From an uncultured Candidatus Actinomarina sp. (GTDB lineage: Bacteria > Actinomycetota > Acidimicrobiia > Actinomarinales > Actinomarinaceae), in NCBI GenBank assembly GCA_902604835.1, contig CACKZW010000011.1:1-32196 (forward strand): a stretch of 32,196 nucleotides of DNA, given 5' to 3'. Position numbers and translations under genes: made by a program. The notes beneath the pieces were generated by a model. It was not told the origin of the DNA and made no database searches. It saw only the letters and a list, made by a program, of their open reading frames with translations. This document shows, piece after piece, positions 23,470 through 31,043 of this stretch; position 1 is the first letter of the stretch; each line of letters begins with the position of its first letter.

Positions 23470-23474
23470 CTCCC
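23470..23474 (-). promoter_or_regulatory. Shine-Dalgarno site deciding the acpP start
   Basis: GGGAG on the minus strand, 5 nt before the ATG at 23464 and just after the fabG stop codon. It marks ATG 23464 rather than the upstream GTG as the start. Confidence 0.6.
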
Positions 23475-23475
23475 A

Positions 23476-24204
23476 CTAAGTTGTTAGACCACCATCAATA
23501 GGTATTACTTGTCCTGTTATATATTCTGACTCATCTTTGCATAAAAAAGATACCATGTTTGCAATATCTTCTGGCATACCCATGCGTTTTATTGAAAGTT
23601 GTTCTATAATATTTTCTTTATTTTCATCATCTATAAATGATGTCATGTCTGTTTCTATATAACCTGGGGCTACGACATTAGACGTAATATTTCTGCTGCC
23701 GACTTCTTTACTAATTGATTTTGATAATCCTATCAAACCTGCCTTTGATGCAGCATAATTTGCCTGGCCTTGATTACCAGATATACCTACAACCGAGGAT
23801 ATAAAAATTAACCTTCCCCATTTATTTTTAATCATCTTTTTTATGGCTCTTTGAGATGTATAGAAATTTCCAGTTAGGTTTGTTTGAATAACATCATTCC
23901 ACTCATCATCCTTCATTCTTGGTAAAATATTGTCTTTTGTAATTCCTGCATTGTTTACCAAAATGTCCACATGTTTATATGCTTCTTCAATTAAATTAAA
24001 TGCCTTATCAACTGAATTTCTATCTTCAATATTTAATTGAACAGAAAGACTTTCTCCACCTAATTTTTTTATTTCTTCTACAACTTCGTCAGCCTTATCT
24101 TGAGAATTTGAGAAACCTACAACAACTTGATAATTTTTTCCAAGCTCTAAAGCTATAGATTTTCCAATACCTCTTGAAGCACCTGTTACAAAAACTGTTT
24201 TCAT
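23476..24204 (-). CDS. fabG: 3-oxoacyl-[acyl-carrier-protein] reductase
   Basis: NADPH-dependent reduction of beta-ketoacyl-ACP. A 242-residue classical SDR: cofactor motif TGASRGIG (7-14), NNAG (84-87), a catalytic serine in ISSVVG (135-140), Tyr150 and Lys154 in the YxxxK motif (NYAASKAG), and the C-terminal ITGQVIPIDGGLTT. Its ATG overlaps the fabH stop by 3 bases, so translation is coupled, and acpP follows 11 bp after the stop. Operon position makes fatty acid synthesis the firm role among many SDR possibilities. Confidence 0.96.
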   Translation of the reverse strand: MKTVFVTGASRGIGKSIALELGKNYQVVVGFSNSQDKADEVVEEIKKLGGESLSVQLNIEDRNSVDKAFNLIEEAYKHVDILVNNAGITKDNILPRMKDDEWNDVIQTNLTGNFYTSQRAIKKMIKNKWGRLIFISSVVGISGNQGQANYAASKAGLIGLSKSISKEVGSRNITSNVVAPGYIETDMTSFIDDENKENIIEQLSIKRMGMPEDIANMVSFLCKDESEYITGQVIPIDGGLTT

Positions 24205-25295
24205 ATTTTGTCTAATTTGTCTGGAACTTGATACTCGATTGCTTTTTTAATTGTGTCGGTTGCAGTTCCATCAAAATCTGGAAGTTTCGCATCTGATTTA
24301 TTTATTGGAGTTACACGATCTCCTAGTCGAACCGCACAAGCTCCCCAAGCAAGACCAGCGCCGACGGCGGTAAATACTGCAATTTCTCCACCTTTTATCT
24401 CACCTTCTTCAAGAGCATCTACAAATGCTGTTGGTATGGATGCTGCCGAGGTATTTCCGTATCGATGAACTTTTTTGATTGTAGTTGCATTAGGAAGTCC
24501 AAGTTTTTTTTCAAGTGCTTCAACGATCCTAATATTTGCTTGATGTGGAATAAAAATGTCTACATCGTCTTTTGACAATCCTGATTTTTCAATAGCTTCT
24601 GCAGACGCTTGTGCCATAGCTCTAACACCAGATTTAAATATTTCCTGTCCATCAAAAGTCCACCGTACTCTAGCTGCTTCATCAGTTTTAAATCGATCCA
24701 TTGCTGAACCAAAATTAGGAATTTCTAAGATTTCTAAATTGTCTGAACTTAGGCCATTTGAGAACGAATAAATTTCACCATCTGATTCACTTTTACTTTC
24801 TTCAATAACTACTGCACCTGCACCATCACCAAAAAGCACCGCGGTATTTCTATCAGACCAATCAAGTAACCAAGTAATATGCTCTGCCCCTATTACCAAA
24901 GCTCTTTTATAAAGATTACTTTCAACGAATGCTTTTCCTTGTTCAAGTGCATATAGAAAACCTGCACAAGCCGCATTTACGTCATAAACTGAGGCATTTA
25001 CAGCACCTAGTTTTTTTTGAACGTGAGCTGCTGCAGAGGGAACAATGCTGTCAGGAGTACATGTAGCCAAGATTACAACATCAATATCTTCTGGATTTAA
25101 ACCAGCACAGGCTATTGCATGTTTACCGGCAATTTCTGCCATATCTGATGTGTTTACATGGCTAAATCTTCGTTCTTTTACCCCTGTTCTTTGTTGAATC
25201 CACTCATCAGAAGTATCAACAAATTTTGACAAATCATCATTAGTCATAATGTTATCGGGCGTACATTTACCCCAACCTGTTATTGCTGATTTCAA
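24201..25295 (-). CDS. fabH: beta-ketoacyl-ACP synthase III, TTG start, C-terminal extension
   Basis: Initiates fatty acid synthesis by condensing an acyl-CoA with malonyl-ACP. The triad is Cys110 (NAACAGFLYAL), His251 (IFIPHQANIRI) and Asn281 (RYGNTSAASIPTA). The start is TTG at 25295. The next ATG would remove the conserved ITGWGKCTPDN opening, and AAGGGG lies 5 nt before the TTG. At 364 aa it is about 35-40 residues longer than the usual FabH, which ends soon after GAGLAWGA. The tail, after about residue 327 (VTPINKSDAKLPDFDG onward), is of unknown role. It follows fabD by 9 bp and overlaps fabG. Confidence 0.94.
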   Translation of the reverse strand: MKSAITGWGKCTPDNIMTNDDLSKFVDTSDEWIQQRTGVKERRFSHVNTSDMAEIAGKHAIACAGLNPEDIDVVILATCTPDSIVPSAAAHVQKKLGAVNASVYDVNAACAGFLYALEQGKAFVESNLYKRALVIGAEHITWLLDWSDRNTAVLFGDGAGAVVIEESKSESDGEIYSFSNGLSSDNLEILEIPNFGSAMDRFKTDEAARVRWTFDGQEIFKSGVRAMAQASAEAIEKSGLSKDDVDIFIPHQANIRIVEALEKKLGLPNATTIKKVHRYGNTSAASIPTAFVDALEEGEIKGGEIAVFTAVGAGLAWGACAVRLGDRVTPINKSDAKLPDFDGTATDTIKKAIEYQVPDKLDKI

Positions 25296-25300
25296 AATTT

Positions 25301-25306
25301 CCCCTT
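25301..25306 (-). promoter_or_regulatory. Shine-Dalgarno site supporting the fabH TTG start
   Basis: AAGGGG on the minus strand, 5 nt before TTG at 25295, located just after the fabD stop. Confidence 0.55.
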
Positions 25307-26210
25307 ACTTTGATGATTCTAAAGAGTTTATTACCTTTAAATCCTTATATGATATAGACTTTCTGACCATTCCAGCAGTTACATTTCCGGGCCCAATATG
25401 ACACCACAAATCTGGATCTATATCCTTGTTTACATTCTCAATTTGTTGGTTAAACAAGACAGAACTATCTATTTGATTCACAAGATTTTCTTTCAAAGTT
25501 GATACTTCAACCTTTTTTGCATCAACGTTCATATAAACAGGGATGTTTCCTTTTGAGATATCAATTTCATTTAAAGTATCTTCAAGTGGTTTTTTTGCAG
25601 AGCTTACAATTTCAGTATGAAATGCACCTGCTACTTCGAGCAGAATTACTCTTTTTGCACCAAGTGCTTTGGGGTTTGACTTTAGGTAGTTCATATCATC
25701 AATGTATGAACTAATAACTATTTGTGAAGGATCATTAAAATTTGATATCCATATTTGTATTCCTTGATTATTTAATTTTTCTATTTCTTCAATTGTTGTT
25801 TCCAGGTCACTTGTTAAAACAGCTGCCATTGTTGTATTAGAGTTTTCTACAGCTTTCTGCATCTCTTCGCCTCTTATTGCAATAACTTTTAATGTATCTT
25901 TAAAATCTAAATATCCTGATAGGCATAAAGCTGTATATTCACCAAGAGAATGTCCAATCAGTGCAGCTGGATTGCCTAAATTATTTATTGTTTCAATTCC
26001 GTAACAATAAGAGACTGAGAATATGTAAGGTTGAGCAATATTTGTTTTTTTAATGAGCTCAGGGTCTTCAGAATTTATGATATCTTTTAAGCTCCATCCC
26101 AACGTTTCTTCGAAAGTATTTATTAATAGTTCATCATACTTTTCAAGAAGCTCATTACCCATTCCTATTTCTTGAGAGCCTTGACCTGGAAACATTCCCA
26201 CCCACCGCAT
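25305..26210 (-). CDS. fabD: malonyl-CoA:ACP transacylase
   Basis: Transfers malonyl from CoA to ACP. 301 residues. The N-terminal FPGQGSQ (7-13) and the nucleophile motif GHSLGEY (86-92; Ser88) are standard. The second catalytic residue is the histidine in GAFHTEIV, and QQIENVNKD plus IGPGNVTAGMV near the end are typical. The gene starts 2 bp after the acpS stop and precedes fabH. The assignment is firm from motifs and context. Confidence 0.96.
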   Translation of the reverse strand: MRWVGMFPGQGSQEIGMGNELLEKYDELLINTFEETLGWSLKDIINSEDPELIKKTNIAQPYIFSVSYCYGIETINNLGNPAALIGHSLGEYTALCLSGYLDFKDTLKVIAIRGEEMQKAVENSNTTMAAVLTSDLETTIEEIEKLNNQGIQIWISNFNDPSQIVISSYIDDMNYLKSNPKALGAKRVILLEVAGAFHTEIVSSAKKPLEDTLNEIDISKGNIPVYMNVDAKKVEVSTLKENLVNQIDSSVLFNQQIENVNKDIDPDLWCHIGPGNVTAGMVRKSISYKDLKVINSLESSK

Positions 26211-26212
26211 AA

Positions 26213-26590
26213 TTAATTCTCTTTTTCGGAGATGGCAAATGCAATTGCATTTTCATTTTCATGTGATAGTGATATATGAATATTTGTAATATTCTTTTCC
26301 TTTACATTAGCTGACGCTCTACCAAAAGTATTAATTGTTGGCTTACCTCCGCCCGTAACTTCTATATCTTTCCAACTTATTTCTCTCCATCCTTTTCCTA
26401 AAGATTTCATTACCGCTTCTTTTGCTGCGAATCTTGCTCCTAACCTTTTTGATGGATCTGAAAATCTTTTAGCATACTTAATTTCTTGTTCAGTAAAACA
26501 TCTTTTTAAGAATTTATCTTCAGACTTATTTAACAATCTTTTTACCCTTTTAAGATCAACTTGGTCTACTCCAATTCCATAAATACTCAT
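26213..26590 (-). CDS. acpS: holo-[acyl-carrier-protein] synthase
   Basis: Attaches 4'-phosphopantetheine from CoA to the ACP serine. A 125-residue AcpS-type transferase with magnesium-binding IGVDQVDLKRVK (6-17; Asp8) and RLGARFAAKEAVMKSLGKG (Glu in the KEA motif). It ends with a SLSHENENAIAFAI stretch typical of the family. It starts 2 bp after the biotin carboxylase stop, within the fatty acid operon upstream of its substrate gene acpP. Confidence 0.95.
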   Translation of the reverse strand: MSIYGIGVDQVDLKRVKRLLNKSEDKFLKRCFTEQEIKYAKRFSDPSKRLGARFAAKEAVMKSLGKGWREISWKDIEVTGGGKPTINTFGRASANVKEKNITNIHISLSHENENAIAFAISEKEN

Positions 26591-26592
26591 AT

Positions 26593-28281
26593 CTACCCTA
26601 TTTCAACCAATATATCACCCTTATTTACAGGCTGTCCTTTTTTTATATTGAATTCTTTGATAACACCACCAATAGGGGCAGTTACTACATTTTCCATTTT
26701 CATAGCTTCAAGAACGAACAATGAATCACCTTTTTTAACCTTTTTACCTTTCTTTGTCATGGTGTCCATAATTGTTCCTTGCATATCTGCTTTTATGATT
26801 CCAGGATTTCTTATATTTCCAGTTAGATCCATACCGATTTTCTTGGGTCTTTGTGGAGCTAATGATGGACTGTCATTATCGTTAAGAGATATATTGACCT
26901 TGCTTGGTCTATCAGTAAATGTCTCATCTTCAGAAACATCTTTAATTTCAAAATTTTCTTCCAAAAATTTAACATGAATCTGGCTTTCTTTGAATTCTTT
27001 AGTAGATATAACATCGGAAAGCAGAGATATTGTTGTTGGTATCCCTCCAATTATATATTCATCTAAACATCTCTTACCTTTTGAAATTGCTTCTTCTCTA
27101 GAAACTCCCCATACAACTAATTTTGAAATTAGATTGTCATAAAAATGTGATATTGATGTACCAGTCTTTACCCAACCATCAACTCTTACACCGTTCCCCA
27201 TAGGTTCTCTATATTCAGTAATGGTTCCTGGAGTTGGCATAAAATTATTGGTCGGATCTTCTGCATTTATTCTAAATTCTATGCTGTGACCCCTAGCTTC
27301 AGTTTTGAAATCTTCTAAAGAATTACCAAGCGCCACTTTAATTTGCTCTTTGACCAGATCAATACCATATCTCATTTCTGTAACGGTATGCTCAACTTGT
27401 AATCTTGTATTCATTTCTAAAAAATAAAAATTTTCGTCATTATCAGCTAAAAATTCTACAGTTCCTGCGTTAATATAATTTGATGACTCAGCAATCTTAA
27501 TCGTTGCTTTTTTTAATTCCTCTCGGCCGAAATCAGACAACCATATAGGAGGACTTTCTTCGATAAGTTTTTGATTCCTTCTCTGTAGAGAACAATCTCT
27601 TTCACCTAAATAGATATGATTTCCGTACTTATCACTTAATATTTGTGTCTCTACATGTCTTGCTGGTTTTATAAACTTTTCGACGTAAATTTGATCTGAT
27701 CCAAAATATGCTTCACTTTCACGTTTTACAATTTCAAAATTTTCATTTAATTCTTTTTCATTACTGACAATTCTTAACCCCTTCCCACCACCTCCGTGAG
27801 CAGCTTTCAGGGCAACTGGATAACCAAAACTATTTGCATCTTTCAAGGCTTCTCTTTTAGTTCGTGATGGTTTCAATTGTCCTGGAACAGGCATTAAACC
27901 AACCTTTGAGATTAATTTTCTAGATTCTATTTTGTCTCCCATTGATTTTATTGTTTCTGGGTTAGGTCCAATCCAAATTACGTCTTTTTTTTGAACTGCT
28001 TTTGCAAAATCTGCATTTTCTGCCAAAAAGCCATATCCTGGATGAACCATATCTGCTTTTGTTTCTACAACAGCCTTCATCAAATTTTTTAAGTTCCTAT
28101 AACTGTCAGCTGGAAGAGATCCTCCTAAATAAAATGATTCATCAGCTCGTTTTACATGCAAAGAGTCACTATCAATATCTGAGTAAACAGCAATTGCATG
28201 CATGTCCATTTCTTTTACTGATCGGATAATTCTTAGTGCAATTTCACCACGATTAGCAATTAGTACTCTTTTTTTTGTCAT
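26593..28281 (-). CDS. acyl-CoA carboxylase alpha chain: biotin carboxylase fused to biotin carboxyl carrier domain
   Basis: ATP-dependent carboxylation of biotin, first half of the malonyl-CoA-forming reaction. Residues 1-450 are a biotin carboxylase: KRVLIANRGEIALRIIRS (4-21), the HGGGGKGLRIV ATP loop, ERDCSLQRRNQK, and EMNTRLQVEHTVTE. The last about 75 residues are the carrier domain with EAMKMEN, biotinylated Lys528. At 562 aa this fusion is the arrangement of actinobacterial acyl-CoA carboxylases, not the separate AccB/AccC of most bacteria. The linker (about 455-495) is polar. It is followed by acpS and preceded by bioY. Its partner beta chain is at 28809. The role as acetyl-CoA carboxylase is inferred from the operon and from the beta-chain specificity residue. 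Confidence 0.95.
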   Translation of the reverse strand: MTKKRVLIANRGEIALRIIRSVKEMDMHAIAVYSDIDSDSLHVKRADESFYLGGSLPADSYRNLKNLMKAVVETKADMVHPGYGFLAENADFAKAVQKKDVIWIGPNPETIKSMGDKIESRKLISKVGLMPVPGQLKPSRTKREALKDANSFGYPVALKAAHGGGGKGLRIVSNEKELNENFEIVKRESEAYFGSDQIYVEKFIKPARHVETQILSDKYGNHIYLGERDCSLQRRNQKLIEESPPIWLSDFGREELKKATIKIAESSNYINAGTVEFLADNDENFYFLEMNTRLQVEHTVTEMRYGIDLVKEQIKVALGNSLEDFKTEARGHSIEFRINAEDPTNNFMPTPGTITEYREPMGNGVRVDGWVKTGTSISHFYDNLISKLVVWGVSREEAISKGKRCLDEYIIGGIPTTISLLSDVISTKEFKESQIHVKFLEENFEIKDVSEDETFTDRPSKVNISLNDNDSPSLAPQRPKKIGMDLTGNIRNPGIIKADMQGTIMDTMTKKGKKVKKGDSLFVLEAMKMENVVTAPIGGVIKEFNIKKGQPVNKGDILVEIG

Positions 28282-28288
28282 AAATAAT

Positions 28289-28828
28289 TTATTTTAATTT
28301 TTGTGCAATTCCTATTGCTAGACTTGCTTTAATCAGATCTCCAATAACAAATGGATAAACACCAATTCCAATTGCTTCAATTGGCGATACATTTAATGTA
28401 ATCATTAAACCAATTACACCACACGTATATATTGCGAATGTTCCTGCTGCTATACCTATTGTTGGTTTTTGCGACATATTTCCTATTATTTGGGCAGCAA
28501 TAAAGAAACCAACAATATAACCAATTGTTGGACTTTTTAAAATAGCTAATCCAGCAACACTGCCTGAGAAAAAAGGAAAACCTGCAAGACCTGTAAATAA
28601 ATAAAAAATCATACTTAATGAACCAAATTTACTTCCAAGAAGCAAGCCTGACAAAATGACTACAAATGTCTGAGCTGTTATTGGAACAGGAGTAAATGGA
28701 AGCTCAAATCTTATTTGTGCACTTAAAGCAGTTAATATTGCAAAGCCAAAAGATAATGATAGGTTTCTAAGCAAAGAGCCTTTTTCAACCCAAGAAATAG
28801 ATATATTTTTAGAGGGGAATGTTTCCAT
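28289..28828 (-). CDS. bioY: BioY biotin transporter
   Basis: Substrate-binding membrane subunit (S component) for biotin uptake. 179 residues with about six helices. The signature FELPFTPVPITAQTFVVILSGLLLG (42-66) is the diagnostic BioY segment, and FPFFSGSVAGLAILKSPTIGYIVGF matches the second conserved region. The start ATG lies inside the end of the carboxyltransferase gene (20 bp overlap) with AGGAG 6 nt upstream. No BioM/BioN (EcfA/EcfT) partners are in the window, so it must work alone or with a shared energising module encoded elsewhere. Its place inside the fatty acid operon links uptake to carboxylase demand. Confidence 0.94.
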   Translation of the reverse strand: METFPSKNISISWVEKGSLLRNLSLSFGFAILTALSAQIRFELPFTPVPITAQTFVVILSGLLLGSKFGSLSMIFYLFTGLAGFPFFSGSVAGLAILKSPTIGYIVGFFIAAQIIGNMSQKPTIGIAAGTFAIYTCGVIGLMITLNVSPIEAIGIGVYPFVIGDLIKASLAIGIAQKLK

Positions 28829-30296
28829 GTTTATCTCCTACGTTTGTTTTATTAACTAATTCTTTGAATGCTTCACTAACAATTTTTCTTGTTTCATTGG
28901 GTTTTATTATTTTATCTACTAATCCAAGTTTTGCTGCACTGTCAGGATTGCTAAATTTCTCATTGTATTCATCAACAAATTTCTTCTTAAGCTCTTCAGG
29001 GTTATCACTATCTTTTAATTCTTTTCTATGAATGACATCTACAGCACCCTCAGCACCCATTACAGCAATCTCTGCAGTAGGCCAGGCAAAAAGTTTATCT
29101 GCCCCTAAACCCATCGAATCCATAACAATGTAAGCACCTCCATATGCTTTACGTATAACTACACAAACTCTTGGAACAGTGGCTTCTGAATAAGCATAAA
29201 GAAGTTTTGCCCCGCTTCTAATAATTCCTCCATGTTCTTGCTCAACACCAGGCAAGAATCCTGGTACATCAACGAGTGTTAAAAGAGGAATATTAAATGC
29301 ATCACAGAATCTAACAAATCTTGAGGCCTTTATAGATGAATTAATATCTAATACTCCTGCAAGCTCCATAGGTTGATTTGCAATGACGCCAATAGTATTT
29401 CCATTTATTCTTACAAATGAAGTAATGATATTTAATGCATAGTTTGCATGTACTGGGTACTGTTCTCCATCATCAACAATAGAATTAATTACTTCATTCA
29501 TATCGTACGGTTGGTTTCTGTGTTCTGGAATTAAGGTTTCTAGAGAGTCCACATTTCTTAATGGGTCATCTTCAGTTATAAAAGTTGGGGGCTTTTGGTC
29601 TGATGACTGTGGAAAAAAACTAAGCAGGTATCTTACTTCTTCAAAAGCTTGTTCTTCAGTTTCACATACCTGATGACTTACTCCTGATTGGGTCCCATGT
29701 GCTTCGACACCTCCAAGTTCTTCGTAACTTACTTCTTCTCCGGTCACTGTTTTAACAACATTAGGACCAGTTACATATAGTTGTCCTATATCTTTTACCT
29801 GAAAAATAAAATCCGTTAAGGCTGGACTGTAAACGGCTCCGCCAGCTGACGGACCAACAATTACAGATATTTGAGGAATTTTTCCAGATGCTTCGACATT
29901 TTTTCTGAAAATCTGAGCATAACCGTATAGAGATGAAATACCTTCTTGAATTCTTGCACCACCTGAATCTTTGATTCCAATTACTGGAGCCTTTGCTTCA
30001 AGAGCTAAATCCATTATTCTTAGAATTTTTTTTGCAACTATTTCTCCAAGGCTTCCACCCATTACAGAAAAGTCTTCTGAGAAAACAAAAACAGGTCTTC
30101 CATGAATTGTTCCAGATCCTGTTACCACCGCTTCGCCATCGGGATTTTCTTCTGATACAACATTTTCATCAATTTCAGAAAATGAACCCTCATCTAAAAG
30201 AAGATGAATCCTTTCATATGCAGTTAATTTGCCTTTAGGGTGCTGAATTTTTTTTGCTTTCTCATTACGTAAGCTAGCTAAATTTTCTTCCGACAT
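28809..30296 (-). CDS. acyl-CoA carboxylase beta chain (carboxyltransferase), probably acetyl-CoA specific
   Basis: Transfers carboxyl from carboxybiotin to acyl-CoA. 495 residues from the ATG chosen here; an in-frame TTG two codons upstream (30302) is possible. Crotonase-type N- and C-domains are both present: GSLGEIVAKKILRIMDLAL, IKDSGGARIQEG (oxyanion hole), VDVPGFLPGVEQEHGGIIR and RKAYGGAYIVMDSMGLGAD. The residue after GGAY is Ile (codon at 29127-29129). In studied Streptomyces enzymes Asp at this site favours propionyl-CoA, and Ile favours acetyl-CoA. First gene of the fatty acid operon, diverging from birA across 65 bp. It overlaps bioY by 20 bp. The pccB-like family is certain; substrate is inference. 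Confidence 0.94.
   Translation of the reverse strand: MSEENLASLRNEKAKKIQHPKGKLTAYERIHLLLDEGSFSEIDENVVSEENPDGEAVVTGSGTIHGRPVFVFSEDFSVMGGSLGEIVAKKILRIMDLALEAKAPVIGIKDSGGARIQEGISSLYGYAQIFRKNVEASGKIPQISVIVGPSAGGAVYSPALTDFIFQVKDIGQLYVTGPNVVKTVTGEEVSYEELGGVEAHGTQSGVSHQVCETEEQAFEEVRYLLSFFPQSSDQKPPTFITEDDPLRNVDSLETLIPEHRNQPYDMNEVINSIVDDGEQYPVHANYALNIITSFVRINGNTIGVIANQPMELAGVLDINSSIKASRFVRFCDAFNIPLLTLVDVPGFLPGVEQEHGGIIRSGAKLLYAYSEATVPRVCVVIRKAYGGAYIVMDSMGLGADKLFAWPTAEIAVMGAEGAVDVIHRKELKDSDNPEELKKKFVDEYNEKFSNPDSAAKLGLVDKIIKPNETRKIVSEAFKELVNKTNVGDKHGNIPL
28835..28839 (-). promoter_or_regulatory. Shine-Dalgarno site for bioY inside the carboxyltransferase gene
   Basis: AGGAG on the minus strand, 6 nt before the ATG at 28828. 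It allows independent initiation of bioY although its start is inside the upstream coding region. Confidence 0.55.
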
Positions 30297-30320
30297 GCCC
30301 AACTTTCTTATTATTATTAA

Positions 30321-30343
30321 ACCTATATATTTGACCTATATAT
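30321..30343. repeat. direct repeat in the birA/fatty-acid operon divergent spacer
   Basis: ACCTATATAT occurs at 30321-30330 and again at 30334-30343, a 13 bp period separated by TTG. On the minus strand the copies read ATATATAGGT and provide -10-like TATATA boxes for the fatty acid operon. On the plus strand TTGACC (30331-30336) resembles a -35 box. The spacer is only 65 bp, so any bound regulator would affect both directions. Its function is unproven. Confidence 0.4.
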
Positions 30344-30361
30344 ATGTAAAGAAGTAACACT

Positions 30362-31018
30362 ATGAAATCTATTTTTTTTGATGAAATTGAAAATACTCAA
30401 GATTATGCAATAAATGAGTTTAAAGATGAACCTTTGCTTATTGTTAGTAAAGCTCAAACCGCAGGTCGGGGTACAAATAAAAATAAATGGGAAAATGCAG
30501 ATCAAAGTTTGGCTGCTTCATTAGCTTTTAACAAAGAAATTGTTAATTTTAAAAAGACTTTGGTCCCTTTATTGGCAGGTTATTCATTTGTTTCCCTACA
30601 TCAAATTGAAGACCTAAAATTAAAGTGGCCAAACGATATAACTTTAAATGAAGATAAGGTTGGGGGAGTGCTTGTAGAAGAAAACAATGATTTGATTTCT
30701 ATAGGTTTAGGAATTAATTATTTTTGGAACAATCCTCTAATCCCAGGCGCAGGAAGCTTGTATGAAGCAAAACAAGATGAACAGCAAATTTTTCTTGATG
30801 CTGAAGAATGGGCAAAAAAAGTAATGGACTACATAACAAAAGAAGACTTCAGTCTTGAAAATTATAAATTAAAACTTACTACTTTAGGAAAGCTTGTTGA
30901 ATACCCAGATGGAAGGGGTTGGGCTAAAGATATAAATGATGATGGATCATTGAAAATAGAAACACCTTCAGGTGAATTATTAAATCTAACCTCACCCCTA
31001 ATAAGCGAGATAATATAG
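30362..31018 (+). CDS. birA: biotin-protein ligase without DNA-binding domain
   Basis: Activates biotin as biotinyl-AMP and attaches it to the carrier lysine of the neighbouring carboxylase. 218 residues, group I form lacking the N-terminal helix-turn-helix of E. coli BirA, so it should not act as a repressor. Landmarks: DEIENTQDYA (7-16), AGRGTNKNKW (34-43), SLAASLAF (49-56), LKWPNDI (87-93), KVGGVLVEE (99-107) and a C-terminal SH3-like domain ending SGELLNLTSPLISEII. The biotinyl-AMP loop differs from the usual GRGRxGRxW: Thr38 occupies the place of E. coli Arg118. It is divergent from the carboxyltransferase gene and 25 bp before the next gene. Confidence 0.93.
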   Translation: MKSIFFDEIENTQDYAINEFKDEPLLIVSKAQTAGRGTNKNKWENADQSLAASLAFNKEIVNFKKTLVPLLAGYSFVSLHQIEDLKLKWPNDITLNEDKVGGVLVEENNDLISIGLGINYFWNNPLIPGAGSLYEAKQDEQQIFLDAEEWAKKVMDYITKEDFSLENYKLKLTTLGKLVEYPDGRGWAKDINDDGSLKIETPSGELLNLTSPLISEII

Positions 31019-31033
31019 TTATCATTAATTCTT

Positions 31034-31039
31034 GAGAGG
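31034..31039 (+). promoter_or_regulatory. Shine-Dalgarno site of the right-edge oxidoreductase
   Basis: GAGAGG, 4 nt before the ATG at 31044, showing that this organism uses Shine-Dalgarno initiation for some genes. Confidence 0.5.
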
Positions 31040-31043
31040 TTAA

